From the NCBI GenBank assembly GCA_031761405.1, contig JASEVX010000035.1, positions 1,687,084-1,751,083 of the forward strand: 64,000 nt of DNA. The letters run 5' to 3'. The translations under genes were made by a program, and so were the position numbers. The notes under the pieces were generated by a model, which was not told the origin of the DNA, did no database searches, and worked only from the letters and a program-made list of their open reading frames with translations. Positions 43,873-57,299 of this stretch are shown piece after piece (position 1 is the stretch's first letter; every line of letters starts with the position of its first letter). The stretch comes from Serripes groenlandicus. Lineage: Eukaryota > Mollusca > Bivalvia > Cardiida > Cardiidae.

Positions 43873-44485
43873 TATATAGTTGTTTGTACATTTATACTAT
43901 TTGTCCGAATATTCTTGGCAACAAGTAAAGATACAGATCCATCTGTTCGGAGCATTACTCATTTAATGTAAGGCCACGGTGCCAAAAGATGAACCATGAT
44001 CAACATATTGTTATTTTAAACAAAACTGTCAAATATTTTTATATCTGATTAGGTGCAATTCAGACCAAATTTGCTCGTGATCGACATTTTGGCTTCTTTT
44101 AAACTTGTTTACTTAGTTCTTAGTACTTAGTACTTAATCAAATGCAAAGAAAATCTCTTAGATCCTGTCTGACAAACGGCAAAACAGATCGCACGGATAC
44201 TTTAAATTAATCAATGTCGGCCATACTAAGACCAGATGTTTCTATTCTTCTTTGAAACTAGGACGCCGGAGAAGCGTTTCTTAATATTTGTCACAACGGT
44301 GGGTTAAACAGCAAGGACGAAGGATATATTCAGGCCAGCGAAAACACATCAGCACGCGTCTATGACAATTCGTCTACCCTGTTTCTCATCTCGTCCGACA
44401 AGCTATTAAAAGCGACAAGTGTTTTCCAAATTAAAAGGACAAGTAGATATGAGACAAGTCACGCTATTACCGACCCTTACAGATT
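43873..44485. other. Intergenic, nothing recognised
   Basis: Short ACTTAGT repeats near 44108-44135; nothing else. Confidence 0.4.
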
Positions 44486-44690
44486 TAACCCTTTCCCACA
44501 TGAAACAAATCTGAAGCAAAAATGTGAAAGATCTTATTAACTGACAGTTTATTTATTGAATGCAGTGAAAACATTCTGTTAAAAGGAGAAATTGCTCGTG
44601 ATAAGTAATTTATCTTTTTATCTCACAACGATATCAAAAGTCTTCTGCTACTGAGGTATCAGAAAGCCTCTGTAAGTTGGAAACGATTAA
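44486..44690. mobile_element. MITE, family B-like, 205 bp
   Basis: TTAACCCTTTCCCACATGAA at the left; TAAGTTGGAAACGATTAA at the right, inverted with several mismatches. The interior holds AAATTGCTCGTGATAAG and AAAAGTCTTCTGCTACTGAG. Confidence 0.6.
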
Positions 44691-47141
44691 AGATTAACAA
44701 CAGTTACACTTGTATTGTTTACTTGAATAGCAAATTCTTTAGAACACCTTAGTCGAAGGCTCAAAACGATCTACTTTGATCACTTTATGTAGGCCGTCCT
44801 TCATATTTCCACCAGTCCGTCGTTTGTTTTAGGCTTCAAAAGATAGATCACCCTAAGCCGCTGAAACAATATATAACCAATCTGACAGGACTATTCCTTA
44901 AGTGGCCCATGTACAACGTTGTTTGCCGCGTTATCATAGGGATTCTTAAACTTTAAATGTATTCTCCTCTAAACAATATTTTCCAATTCCTAGCATATGT
45001 TGTCAAAATGTTAATTGGATGACATTCTACATACATATTTAAAGTAATACTGATTAGTAGGGATAATCAGACAACCAAGCATCATCATAAAAGGTACAAA
45101 ATAAATAAATTCTGGAACTCTATTATTATGAAAGTGCTTGTCTTATTTCAAGATCATTGAATACATGTTACACATTGATTATTTTTAAAAAAAAACATAG
45201 CTACTAGGCACCATCAGACAAGTTATAAAATGAATTTATAGCATGAAACAAAATCTGTCTGGAAAATTCCTTTGGTGGTTTTCTTTCACAAATCATCCAA
45301 TGTTTACATCAAATGTATCTTTTGTGTTGCTCTGCCGCATTAAAAAATGTCAATTAACACAATTTATGAAAGAGTTTATCTGAGTTCAACTTAATTCAGC
45401 TGAGGGTTCCCAAAGTGACTTTTTGCATATTTGTTTTCAAAATAAATTGATTGGTTGAAAAACATTGACACAAAGTGACATCAGAAAATGTATAAAATTG
45501 AACGTTTAGCTTCATAGACAAGAATCAGCGTTAAAATTCCAGTCCTATGGATTCGATTTGTTCGTTTATTCAAGCCACAGTGCTTGAATGAAAAACATGG
45601 TTGCAGGGCAGCATCACGCTTAATCACATTTTCCCCGACATTAGCAGCTAGACATTTGTTTTTTTACCACGACTCCGGTCATCGATTTAATGCAATTTTG
45701 ACGCTCTAGTTGTACTAGCCGTTGTCCCTATGTATCTAGATATCGATCAGTGAAGGTCATGATCAGACTGGGTTGAAGAGCAGGCTAAATCCAGATTTCC
45801 ACCACTAAAGTTCGGAACTTTATATCGGATACATACAAATCCTAAAATCATAGATTGATAAGCACCGAAAGAAGTATTTGCTTACTGACTTATTTACACG
45901 GCGCATCGGCGCTTTGTATTTAAAGGTGACTAAATATGTGTCATGTGGGAGCACGTGACCTATTGTTCCCGCAGTGCCTCTCATGAAACAATGTTTTATA
46001 CGGAAAGAGCTAGGGTATCGCAACCGGACTCCCTTTGTATATTATTCTTATCTCTTGAACTTATCTGCACCTGTCATATGCTTGTACATTACATAAGGTA
46101 CACTATCAAATAGGCCTAGAGAAGCTAAAAATCTTACGCTCAGTCAGAGCAATTGGTTTGTAGTATTACATTTCATTACAAATATTCGATACTGAAATAG
46201 ACACATGGTAGTGAATGGATGGGATCAAAGCGAAATGCATGTGAAATACCGTCATACACTCCGAATCTAACTATAAAATGTTTAGAATGGTGGTCAATAT
46301 TTGTAATATTTAGGTAAAGAATGAGTACCATGAATATTATGTATGGAATGTAAGTACTTATTATGAGCTGAATCTATTTCGATAGACATTTTTTCGATGA
46401 AATAGGAAACAATGTTTATCGTGATCACGTGATCGAATTCGCGCCATTCGACAGAGAGGGCGTTATGTATTGTGACCTAGCTGGTCTAAATAAGACGTTG
46501 TTTTTTCATCTCATGAAATTTGGTGCTGAAGCAGTAATATTTTACTTGTTGTCAACTATTGTTCACAAAATATATAAAAGTAAAGACCACCATATTGTCC
46601 AATTTGGTGATAGTTCTTTTAGGGTAAACTCGCTTGATATTAGAAGGTACATATCGGTGGTATATTTCGTTTGCATGACTGCAAAAAGAAGTGTACAATA
46701 CCACACAAAAAAATCCACATTATGCACAAAATAACTCACATTGAACAATGCTGTGTGACCGACAATTGTTTGGATGTTGATGATTTTGTTTAATGTTGGA
46801 GGCGTATTTTTTATGGAAAACATGTAACTGGTTCATGTTTCTGAAATTGTTAAAGCATGCGGAATATAGCTCAAGTGATAATTGACCAATTACGTTTAAC
46901 ATTGAAATAGAAATTGTAACCACAAAGCCAAGAAACGCGTATTTCGTGGAAATTGACGGAATCATAATAGTTGGTAAAATATTGATGAGAGGTACATGTA
47001 TCTTTACATACATTTGTTTAATTGTTTGAAAGCTGATAGTCATTTGTCTCTCCGTGAGTTTTAAAACTAATTTGAATTGATGGCTTTCCATCCATTACGC
47101 TCAAGATTGTTGGGTTTACATTACTACATACTCGCTCGTGT
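44691..47141. other. 2.4 kb intergenic, nothing recognised
   Basis: Frames at 46429-46823 and 46720-47091 are AT-rich, overlap on opposite strands and show no domain. Confidence 0.45.
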
Positions 47142-47246
47142 CAGGATAAATGGATCAACATGACCGTCAACTTACCCAGGATACGCCGTTATATAACTAA
47201 AACCTTGTTTAAAGCGGCGTAAAATCCCAACACATCAATCAACATT
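47142..47246 (+). mobile_element. SINE family 1 3' part
   Basis: CAACTTACCCAGGATACGCC, GTTTAAAGCGGCGTAAAATC and an (AATC)n-like end, plus orientation. Confidence 0.7.
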
Positions 47247-48723
47247 TCCGTGAGAATTTTCGTAAAATATAAATACTAGGAAAGCGAACTGATGTAGGAG
47301 ATATTGTCCCGGAGAATTGTGTAAATATTTAAATAAACACGCCTGATAATGTTTACATTCACTTTAGTAACACATAATCATGTCTGCGATTGACGTTGAT
47401 ATAAGACGTAAATCGAGATACTAGAAAGCGACTTGGCTTCTATATCTTTAACAGAAATTCATCAGGTTAATTGAATGTGAGGGGAAAATGTAATGATAGA
47501 ATATTTATTCCTGTTTTCTTTATAAATCAGTGTTATCTAGTAGACGACCTTATCTAGCAGAAGTTAATAGATAATCTGGACGTATCGCGTTCTGTTTCAC
47601 AAAATTAATTTATAAAGATGGTCGTTTCCATTTGCAGACATCCGCACTTTCTTTTAATGTTAACTAACAAATAAACGAATAACAAATTCAGTTGATCTGA
47701 TGGCTCATAAGTATCAGAAATGTCAAAGTAGATTCATTGTAAATACACTCCTAAGTTACTTTCTACTTATAACTATGTCTCATTTAGCCTTTTATAGCAA
47801 TAAGAACAATCTGAAATTTGGCATTCTCAAAACAAATCCTTTAAATCATTAGTCAAACTTTTGAAAACTTTTGTTTTCGATTATATTAATTCAAAGTTTT
47901 AAGAATTCGTCTAAAATGAATGCATTTCTTCAGTCATTTGTATTACGGACCCAGTTCCGACTTAAATTGCATTTGAATATTGTTTTGAAAATGTAATAGC
48001 CTTTCCAAGATGATTTACTAGTCCCAACGAAAAGTTTATCCTGACAAGGAAAAACATTAAAGAAGTAATTACTACGACCTTGAGATGACCCGACTGAGTA
48101 TCGAAGTATATATAATTATGTAATTGTATCAAACGTGTAAGGTGTGATTTTGGATGATCTCGACTCACTCACTCCTTTTAAGGTGTCAATAAATGGCTAC
48201 ATGGTACATGTATTTTGGGACAAAAATATATAATGTAACCTGAGCAGAAAAAAGTATCGAAGCTGACTCTCTTCTGCTAAGTAACAACTTGACGACCTAC
48301 ATATGATCACCATAAAATGATATCTATTTCAAAATTATACTGAAATAAACCTGAATTTGAATACATAATTTGAGATGAGATTGTAAATATACTTACAGCT
48401 TATCCTCGTCACGCTATACAACTTGGAAAAGCCTATAGCCGTCGTGGGAATCTCGCCTAAATTCCAAAAAAAAAATATTAATGTACAAGCATTTATGCGA
48501 ACCATTATGGCAGAAAAATCCTCCGAAAATTCATAAATGTATATCAACAAGATTGATAAAAAAATACCTGTTATTATAATTCCCAGTTTAAAGATCGATG
48601 GTAACAAAATGGTATGACCAAAGGAACATCCTGTTCACTGATTACATATTACTGTACGAGTGAAGACACGTTCAACCGTCTGCCAGTATTGTGTCGTTTT
48701 GTCAATCGATCAAAACACGCAGC
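47247..48723. other. 1.5 kb intergenic, nothing recognised
   Basis: No repeat or coding signal seen. Confidence 0.4.
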
Positions 48724-48937
48724 TTAACTCTTTCAGCGCCGAATTGTTTAAAGTAGACTCGTCCACGTTCAAAATCGGGTGTGACTATTTCTCAATTTAT
48801 GAAAGTTTTGGACTATATTGGTAAATTAAAGGCAAACAATGCTGATTTCAGGTGAGACAGCTCGTTACGAGCTGACTCACCTGAATCTGCATTGTTTGCA
48901 AAAACCTTGATATTGCCTGTGGCGCTGGAAGTGTTAA
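48724..48937. mobile_element. MITE family A, 214 bp
   Basis: TTAACTCTTTCAGCGCCGAA at the left; GTGGCGCTGGAAGTGTTAA at the right. The interior holds GTGAGACAGCTCGTTACGAG and CTGCATTGTTTGCAAAAACC. Confidence 0.85.
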
Positions 48938-48984
48938 TACTTCAGATAGAGATAGAGTGGGTACAGTGATTGCTTTCATTTGCA

Positions 48985-49197
48985 TTAACTCTTTCGCTGC
49001 CAAATTTCACAAAGTCGACTCGTCCATTTTGAAAAAGTTACCACTCCATTTTTGACAAATAAGAAATTTGGTAAAATGTGATGTCTACGTGTCAAACAAT
49101 GCAGCTTTCGTGAGAGACAAGTCGTTACGAGCTGTCTTACCTGAATCTGCGTTGTTTGCAAAAGCCTTTGTATTGCCTTTGGCAGCGAAAGAGTTCA
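48985..49197. mobile_element. MITE family A, 213 bp, second copy
   Basis: TTAACTCTTTCGCTGCCAAA at the left; TTTGGCAGCGAAAGAGTTCAA at the right. Same orientation as the copy 47 bp upstream, and the cleanest terminal repeats of the family. Confidence 0.88.
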
Positions 49198-49380
49198 ACT
49201 GATATTTCGACATCGTGTATTGCAAGTACTTTACAAAAGCTAGAACATATTATTCTTGTTTGTCCTTCACCATCTTCAACGTATTTTCTGTAACACCAAG
49301 GCGGCCGGTATGTTTCCATGTATGTCCTTAATTTCTACGGGCAACTGGCAACCGTCAATCATATCTTTCTTAAAACATTG

Positions 49381-49708
49381 TCAGAAGGTAAATGATGCAA
49401 ATTCCAATGACTTGTGTCAAGTATTGGACAGACACAACGGCCAAAACAACGTAAACATTGACCACAATAAATAATCAAGAAAATACAAATGGGTGTATTA
49501 AGTGTATTGAATAACAATAACCATGAATGATATATTATCTGCTGGGTGAACCAGTCAATTAGAGGTTTTTATAGAAGCATCAGAACATAGAAAAGTGTAA
49601 CAGGTAAGTCGATGGTATCAGTTCCAAAAGGGTCTTCAAGTTGTCGTTTATAGTTATAAAAGTGTTCGTTTGTTATTGTATTACCCCTGTTAAAAGGTCC
49701 AGACGTTG
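49381..49708 (+). repeat. 328-bp tandem duplication, unit 1
   Basis: TCAGAAGGTAAATGATGCAA through ACCACAATAAATAATCAAGA, GATATATTATCTGCTGGGTG and GTTCGTTTGTTATTG to GGTCCAGACGTTG. Unit 2 starts at 49709. Confidence 0.9.
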
Positions 49709-50094
49709 TCAGAAGGTAAATGATGCAAATTTCAATGACTTGTGTCAAGTATTGAACAGACACAACCGCCAAACCAACGTAAACATTGACCACAATAAAT
49801 AATCAAGAAAATACAAATGGGTGTATTAAGTGTATTGAATAACAATAACCATGAATGATATATTATCTGCTGGGTGAACCCGTCAATTAGAGGTTTTTAT
49901 AGAAGCATCGGAACAATGAAAAGTGTAACAGGTAAGTCGATGGTATCAGTTACAAAGGGTCTTCAAGTTGTCTCTTATTAATATACGAACAGTGCAGATC
50001 AAGAATGTCGCAATTTCCGATGGCGCCGTTTATAGATTTAAAAGTGTTCGTTTGTTATTGTGTTCCCCTGTTGAAAGGTCCAGACGTTTCTGAC
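49709..50094 (+). repeat. 328-bp tandem duplication, unit 2
   Basis: Near-identical to unit 1, plus an extra ~57 bp at about 49973-50030 (CTTATTAATATACGAACAGT to TTCCGATGGCGCC). Either unit 2 gained or unit 1 lost that block. Confidence 0.9.
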
Positions 50095-52110
50095 TTATGA
50101 GAGTCCTTTGTGATGATAACTGTTTTACTTTCCGAGTCCTATATGTTTGCCCATCACAAGGCAGATAGGCAATTTGGTACTTTTATTTAACTAGGTCGCG
50201 GCTATAATATACAGCCATATCAGAACGGACCCCACTGTTTCCATAATAGTTCGAACCTTCGTCATCCCGTGGTCCCGAAGCGGATATCTTCATCACTCGG
50301 CTAATTGGCATCAGTGCATATATAACCATTTCACTGTAAGATAATTTGAAATTCATAGCTCCAGTAATAAAATGTGGTTAATAAAATCCCAATGATTGGT
50401 AAGGCGAACTTTGGAAAACAGTGAACACCGAGATCTGTTTGTCTCATTGGACATCAACTATTTATCTTTTTACCAGTTTGTTTTAAACAAACGTAAGAAG
50501 CTTTTTTAAGAACGAGTACTACCCAGCTTTAAAACATTTAACTCTTCTTCACATACAACAGATCTTCAGCAGCCGTCTTTGGAAATATTTTTGAAAAAGA
50601 ATGGAAAATATCTGTAAGTTATAGTATAATTTTTGAATAGATTTGAAATAATTGTGGTAAATAAAGATATTGCTTCTCTTACTATATATAAAAGTCGATT
50701 GATTCAGAGGCACCATAATGCCTTTACAACTGGGAAAGGATGAAACTATTGACGTGATTACCATTTGATTTAGGCCTCCTAAACTTCCGCTGTATTATGA
50801 CGGGACTTAAATCATTGCATGTTAACCTTGTTTCCTCTGAATTGGATAGTGTTTTGCGTTGTTTCAGTAAAGTTGGTATCGATTTGATGTATGGAACTCA
50901 AGTTGGTCGCTTTTGCAATGCAATTGTATTGTTGCAGTGCACAATTGATTTCCCGGCCCTGCTGTTAGTGCGCGTACATATAGAAGATAAAAATAAGCTG
51001 TCTTAATTTAGATAGTAATCAAATGCCAATATAAATAAAGAATAAATTGTATGTTTTTACTTTCCAAAATGTATACACAATGTTCTAGTATGTTTACGGC
51101 GTTCCACTGTAGTTTAAGCCAGTATGCTGACCCCAGCTTTACGCAATAGATCTGAAAACATTAGAACAATTATGATCCTTGTTTTGAGCAATTTTCAAAT
51201 TCATTGTTGTATGAATGTATACATTTAAAAAGTATATTTTTAAGGTGAACATTCACAAATAGCTAATGACTGACGGTATCCAATTACCTGAAAATAATGT
51301 TGTGTTGGAATACAGTTATGACAGAGCCAGTAAACACGTTAGGTGATCTAGCAGACGGGATACATGTACAACTAAAAAGCAGTTTACAGCACTCCAAAAC
51401 TCGCTGTGTTGGAACGGCAATATTCATTTGGATAGTGGGGTCGGTAGGGTTGCAATGTCCTTTCCTGTGATTATTATTCCTCCTATGCATTCCATACATG
51501 ACTTACTGATTGTAAAATATTCTCCGTGTTCCAGTTGGTTAATTTCATCCACAGTCTGTATTCAGAGGTTTCGAAAATAATGGCAAAATCGACTAAATTG
51601 ACAATATGTCTAGTCGATTATTATCAAAAACGTGTCTATATGACACTATTCGCGAGCTGATTTGTGTCTGCTCCGGCATCGCATTCCCTAAGACCGTAAC
51701 CAAACAGACATAATGAATGTCACGAATAAATAAAGGGAGTTCAAACCCTTTAGATTAAACTTCAAACGAATACATTATATTAGCTTGTACAGTTAGGAAC
51801 ATCATGAAATTGACGAGGTTTCCGTTCAAATTCCATTCAGTTCACGTTCCATTCCGTTTCGCTCACATCATATCCGTTATAGAGGCTCTCAATCGCTTCT
51901 TTCATTGTGATCGTTGTCATACTCTCAAAATCCCTTCCACGATCTTATTTTCTGAAATCAATTTCGTGTTGTCGTAAAAGTTGCATTTTACTCCAAACTA
52001 TACATATTTAGAAAAAATCGAACAATTATATAATCTGTTAAACTGAGCTAGTTTGTCTGGAAATTAATGTGTTGGAATCAGAAAAAGGTCACCTGTACAC
52101 ACAAGGAATG
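50095..52110. other. 2 kb intergenic, nothing recognised
   Basis: Frames at 50549-51006 and 51284-51499 have no supporting features. Confidence 0.4.
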
Positions 52111-52276
52111 AATGATTGAATGTATATTGTTTTATGGCGCATCGACAGCTAAGGTCATTTAGCGCGCAATTAAATGTAATTATTCATGATCCCTGGGTAA
52201 ACAAACCAGTACTAGGCTAGAAAATGTGCCTTGCCCAAGGGCACTCCACCATGACCGTAGTGCCGCGACTGGGGAT
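52111..52276 (-). mobile_element. SINE family 3 with target duplication
   Basis: AATGATTGAATGTATATTGT, GGCGCATCGACAGCTAAGGT, ATTCATGATCCCTGGGTAAA and TAGTGCCGCGACTGGGG. Flanks ACACAAGGAATG (left) and ACACAAAAGGAATG (right) look like the duplication with two extra A. Confidence 0.85.
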
Positions 52277-52637
52277 TACACAAAAGGAATGCTTCGACAC
52301 AATGTCATCGCTTCCAAGCAATCAGTTAACATATTAATATTTAAAGAAAAACAAACACAAGAAACACACAAACTGTATTAGGAAATTGTAATCGTCGGAA
52401 TGGGGGAAAGGTGTCCAGTAGGCATCGGGACTATTGCGCTGGAGTATTTTATACAATATTGTTGGAAAATAGTATTCACTAAGACGAGGTCAGTAAATAT
52501 CCCTTTACCATATACCGACTTAAATCTTCCGTTGATGAAGGATCAAAAGCTGTGTTTTGATTAAACCCACTGTAGAACAACAGTGCCAAACTGTCACAAA
52601 ACCTGCCCGTCTTTAAATCGTCTGCTGCGTTAAGGTT
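52277..52637. other. Intergenic, nothing recognised
   Basis: No repeat or coding signal seen. Confidence 0.4.
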
Positions 52638-53055
52638 TTAAAGCGACTGAAATCCAGATGGCACGGAAAAAAAACCTCGAATTCGCCCTTAATGTTATTC
52701 TTTATGTTATCCAAGTAAAACCAGGGTAGAAAATGTATCGTTTTTTATCAATAAAGTGAATTTGAGTCGTTTTCAATTGTCCCGATGCAGGGGTTTCCTA
52801 TTTAAAACTACTTACCCCGTTACTGACAAGGTAGAATTTGCGATGGAAAAAGTATCGAAAACAAGAAAATCTCACCGATTATATGGGTATGTAATATGTC
52901 ATATTGTAATTCTTATTAGCGAAAGCGAAATTACATTGTGTCATACACAAGGTCATACAAGGTAATGCCCCAAATACAAAAATAACACTTATTTTCTTAA
53001 AATTGGAAATTTTATTTTTTTTCGACAGTTGGGTATCTGGAGTTCAGTCGCTTTA
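52638..53055. mobile_element. MITE family C-like, 418 bp
   Basis: TTAAAGCGACTGAAATCCAG at the left; CTGGAGTTCAGTCGCTTTAA at the right, inverted and TTAA-ended. The interior differs from the other two copies, so it is a subfamily sharing the ends. Confidence 0.8.
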
Positions 53056-53598
53056 AGACGAGGCATTGTTACGTTCCATTTATTCTGTTTTCCATCTTAT
53101 GTATTATTCGTGCCAATGTCAATTGGTTAAACTATGTCTGTGATTCAACACTGCTCGAATCTATCCCATGGTTATCCGTTTGAATTATTGTTTTTGTTTG
53201 TTTCTGTATGGCAATGACAAAAAAAAATTGTCTGACGAATGTATAGACTACATGCAAAGCTTCGCTTATCCAAAAGGCCAGGTTTCCATCTAGTGTTGCT
53301 CAAATTGCATTACCGTTTTCAAAGTAGTAAAGGTAACGATCGAATTATCACTTCTAGAGCCAAAATATTCTCAGATCATTGGCATTACCATTTGTTCTCT
53401 CATGAGCCAAATCACACCAAAATCCACTATCGGGAGTCTGCAACAAGCGAACTAGTCTAATCAGCCGGCAACTCCGACCAGTCTGATCAGGTACTGCCCT
53501 GGTCGCGGTCTAGTCGTTCACACATTGTTCAAGTATCCGGACAACGGATATGAATTTAACATACTTTACAAGTATGTCATTGTATTGTCATTACTATA
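53056..53598. other. Intergenic, nothing recognised
   Basis: No repeat or coding signal seen. Confidence 0.4.
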
Positions 53599-53808
53599 AG
53601 CCCGTTCAGCGTCAATGGCAATAATTAGGCTTTTGCAAACAATGCAGATTCATGTGAGTCAACTCGTAACGAGCTGTATCACGTGAAATAAGTATTGATT
53701 GTACTTCAGTTATCAACATATTCGAAAACACTTATTACATGAACAATTAAAGCTTCTGATATTTGATATGGACGTTTCTACTATAGGGAAATCGGCGCCG
53801 TAAGAGTC
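53599..53808. mobile_element. MITE family A, decayed
   Basis: GTTCAGCGTCAATGGCAATA, GCTTTTGCAAACAATGCAGA, GTGAGTCAACTCGTAACGAG and, at the far end, GAAATCGGCGCCGTAAGAG. Confidence 0.6.
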
Positions 53809-53819
53809 GATATTGGTAT

Positions 53820-54850
53820 GGCGTGGTTCAGATTATTACCGCAAAGTAGTACAGCTCCGTGTGACATTAACCTTTTTACAGTGAGAACTGAATAATGTGT
53901 GTCGCATTGTCAATTGTAATAAAGAATATTCAGGAGAATTCAGGAGTGCAACTAGTTCTAGAATATTGTTCGACGAATTACCTATGTCTTACCAGGACCT
54001 TTCCTGTTCGCAATGTAATGGTACATTCATCATTGGTGACTACGACTTAACACGTATGTATGTCACCTGATTGATATAATCATTGTTCAACGTTTTCAAG
54101 ATTGGAAGGTTTAATTAAACGTAGTGAAGTCAGTTAAGAACATTGTTCGAAGAATTACCTTTGTCTCAACAGGACCTTCCCTGTTCGTTATTCATTGGTT
54201 TAGCCATCCTTGGTGTATCCGGAGAACGGTTTCGACTGAACAAGAATGTCACCTGATTGGTATAATGATTGTTTAAAGTATTCCAGTTCTGACAGTTTAA
54301 AATAAACGCAGTGAAGTATGTTAAGAATAGAGTTCGAATAATAACCTGCGTCTCACCAGGACCTTCCCTGTTCGCAATCGAGTTGTACTGGCATCATTGA
54401 GTTATCAATACATTCAAACACCATCGATGGTTGATATTCAAATGTCGGGGCTAACATTATTCCCACAAGTAGCACAGTTCCGTGCGACCTTTTTACAGTG
54501 AGAAACGAAAAATGTGTGTCGCATTGTCAATTGTCATAGAGAATATTCAGGTGTGAATATTGTTCGAAGAGTTACCTCTGCCTCACCAGGACTTCCCTGT
54601 TCGCTATCTACTGATCTAATCATCCTTGGTGTATCCAAATAATGGTTACAACATAACACATAGTTCCACATGATTGGTTAACACATTAAATTAAAAAACA
54701 TCCGATGTTCGATATTCTTATGCCGGGGCTGAAATTATTCCCGCAAAATACCACAGCTCCGTGCGACATTAACCTGTTTACAGTGAGAAACGAATAGTGT
54801 GTGTCGCATTGTCAATTGTCATTGAGCATATACAGGAGAATTATATCAGC
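53820..54850 (+). repeat. Divergent tandem array
   Basis: Two marks alternate: ACAGCTCCGTGTGAC-type at about 53848, 54477 and 54758, each followed by TTTTTACAGTGAGAA and GTGTGTCGCATTGTCAATTG; and GAATTACCT-TGTCT-ACCAGGACC at about 53975, 54155, 54340 and 54570. Unit lengths are uneven, near 180 and 280 bp. Confidence 0.75.
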
Positions 54851-55417
<567 letters not shown>

Positions 55418-55418
<1 letters not shown>

Positions 55419-55550
55419 AACGGAGTGTAGATGCTCGTATAAAAGGTTAATGTAACTTAGAGTTCGTGGGTGCCAAAAGTGTACACTACAAATTGGGAAG
55501 GTCGTATGCTTCATGTATGTACTTCAATGTGTCTGCTTTAAGTACCCGAT
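55418..55550 (+). repeat. Unique linker, duplicated after the second array
   Basis: ATAACGGAGTGTAGATGCTC to CTTTAAGTACCCGATAACAA recurs at 55811-55920 with about 27 bp missing after GCTCGTATA. Confidence 0.9.
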
Positions 55551-55551
55551 A

Positions 55552-55593
55552 ACAAGAGACAGAAGAGACACAGAGAGAGACAGAGATAGACAC

Positions 55594-55657
<64 letters not shown>

Positions 55658-55679
55658 GGACAGACAGACAGACAGACAT

Positions 55680-55710
<31 letters not shown>

Positions 55711-55810
55711 TACAGACATACAGACAGACAGACAGACAGACACAGAGAGAGAGACAGAAAGAGAGAGAGAAAGAGAGAGAGAAATATTGAGAGAGAGATA
55801 GGGAGAGAGA
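55552..55810 (+). repeat. (GA)n and (CAGA)n compound microsatellite
   Basis: GA-rich at 55566-55655, CAGA or CATA tetranucleotides at 55655-55743, then GA again. Confidence 0.95.
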
Positions 55811-55920
55811 GATAACGGAGTGTAGATGCTCGTATAGTGCCAAAAGTGTACACTACAAATTGGGAAGGTCGTATGCTTCATGTATGTACTTCAATGTGTC
55901 TGCTTTAAGTACTTGATAAC
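55811..55920 (+). repeat. Second copy of the linker
   Basis: See 55418-55550; shows that array plus linker was tandemly duplicated. Confidence 0.9.
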
Positions 55921-56671
55921 AAATACAGAAAAAGAATCGGACCCTGATAGCCATGATAGCCATGTTCTTGTTACGGATTACCATTCAATGAAAATATTTA
56001 GTTAAGTGTCACGGAGGGAAACTGCTGTTATTTTTCGAGAAGAAAGCTGTTATACGTATTTTCGTGTTGATTGAAAATGGTCATTTGCCAATGCATTGTT
56101 TGTTAAGGACAGAACATAGTAGAAGCTTTATTCATATGATTTGAACACATGCATACGAAACAAATAGACATACAGTGTAACACAATACTACGGCGAATAA
56201 AGACAAACTAACAACTATTATTCGGCGAATGTAACAATTCATCGAAAATTACCTTGTGTAACCCAATAAGAACTATTTTATATACAGGTTTATGACCGAT
56301 ACACATAATATGTGATCAGGTCATGCTTAAGTTTCATCTAAATGACTTACTTATGGTTTAGACTATTAAATGTTAGTAACTTATTCGATGTTACTTCATA
56401 CATACTTGCATGGTGTTGCTGGTCAGTGTTTGCGAGAATATGCCATTTTTCGGAAAAAGTTAAACAGAAATCTTTTTTGTTTAAAGCCCTATCACCCGTT
56501 GTCAGTATATTTTGCTTTGAGTAAAGGTAATATAATATGCATTTCTGTTGGAGATCATACAATATCAGGTAGCAATCATGCAGAGGTACTAGTTTACATC
56601 AACAAATTCCCATAGAATCAGGGTCAAACTACGATCTTCAATACCATGGTGCTGCATGTGATGCATTAATA
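55921..56671. other. Intergenic, nothing recognised
   Basis: AT-rich; overlapping short frames near 56342-56615 lack support. Confidence 0.4.
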
Positions 56672-56945
56672 ATGAACCCTTGGTCAGATTTCCCCAATCC
56701 ATTACAGACTGTGCTATTAACACTTGGTCAGATTTCCCTCGAGCTATTACAGACTGTGCTATTAACCCTTGGTCAGATTTCCCCAATCCATTACAGACTG
56801 TGCTATTAACACTTGGTCAGATTCCCCCGAACTATTACAGACTGTGCTATGAACACTTGGTCAGATTTCCCCGATCCATTCCAGACTGTGCTATGAACAC
56901 TTGGTCAGATGTTCCTGATCCGTTACAGACTGTGCTATGAACTCT
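56672..56945 (+). repeat. 44-bp minisatellite, about six units
   Basis: TTGGTCAGATTTCCCC starts at 56680, 56724, 56769, 56813, 56857 and 56901. Each unit continues with ATTACAGACTGTGCTAT. Both strands carry open frames of 65-86 codons across it, which I do not call genes. Confidence 0.92.
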
Positions 56946-57299
56946 TTACGTGTTTTATTTTAAAAGCTCAATCTTAGTCTTGGTTGTGTGTTGATCTTAT
57001 CTACATGGAAACTTTTTCGAGCCACATATAATATGGCTCTTTTGTTAAAAAGGTACAAACCGAGAGTTTATCGGTATAATAGCATTAGTAGCGTTAGTAG
57101 AAGTAGTAGTAGTTGTAGAAGGAACAGTTGTATACATAGTACAGCTTGTATTGGACGAATCTGTCTTAATTATAATTGAACAATACGTGATAGTGAAGAA
57201 AGAAAATCGATGATTGATTAAACCATTTGCATGCAACGTATCGTATAATTGAATCACGAAATGTAAAATGTATGTCGCTGTTTACTCTCTTCCAGTTAC
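56946..57299. other. Intergenic with a short GTA repeat
   Basis: AGTAGCGTTAGTAGAAGTAG near 57085-57115; nothing else. Confidence 0.4.

Noticed and set aside
46429..47091. Frames of 86-123 codons on opposite strands
   Set aside because: AT-rich, overlapping and without any recognisable motif.
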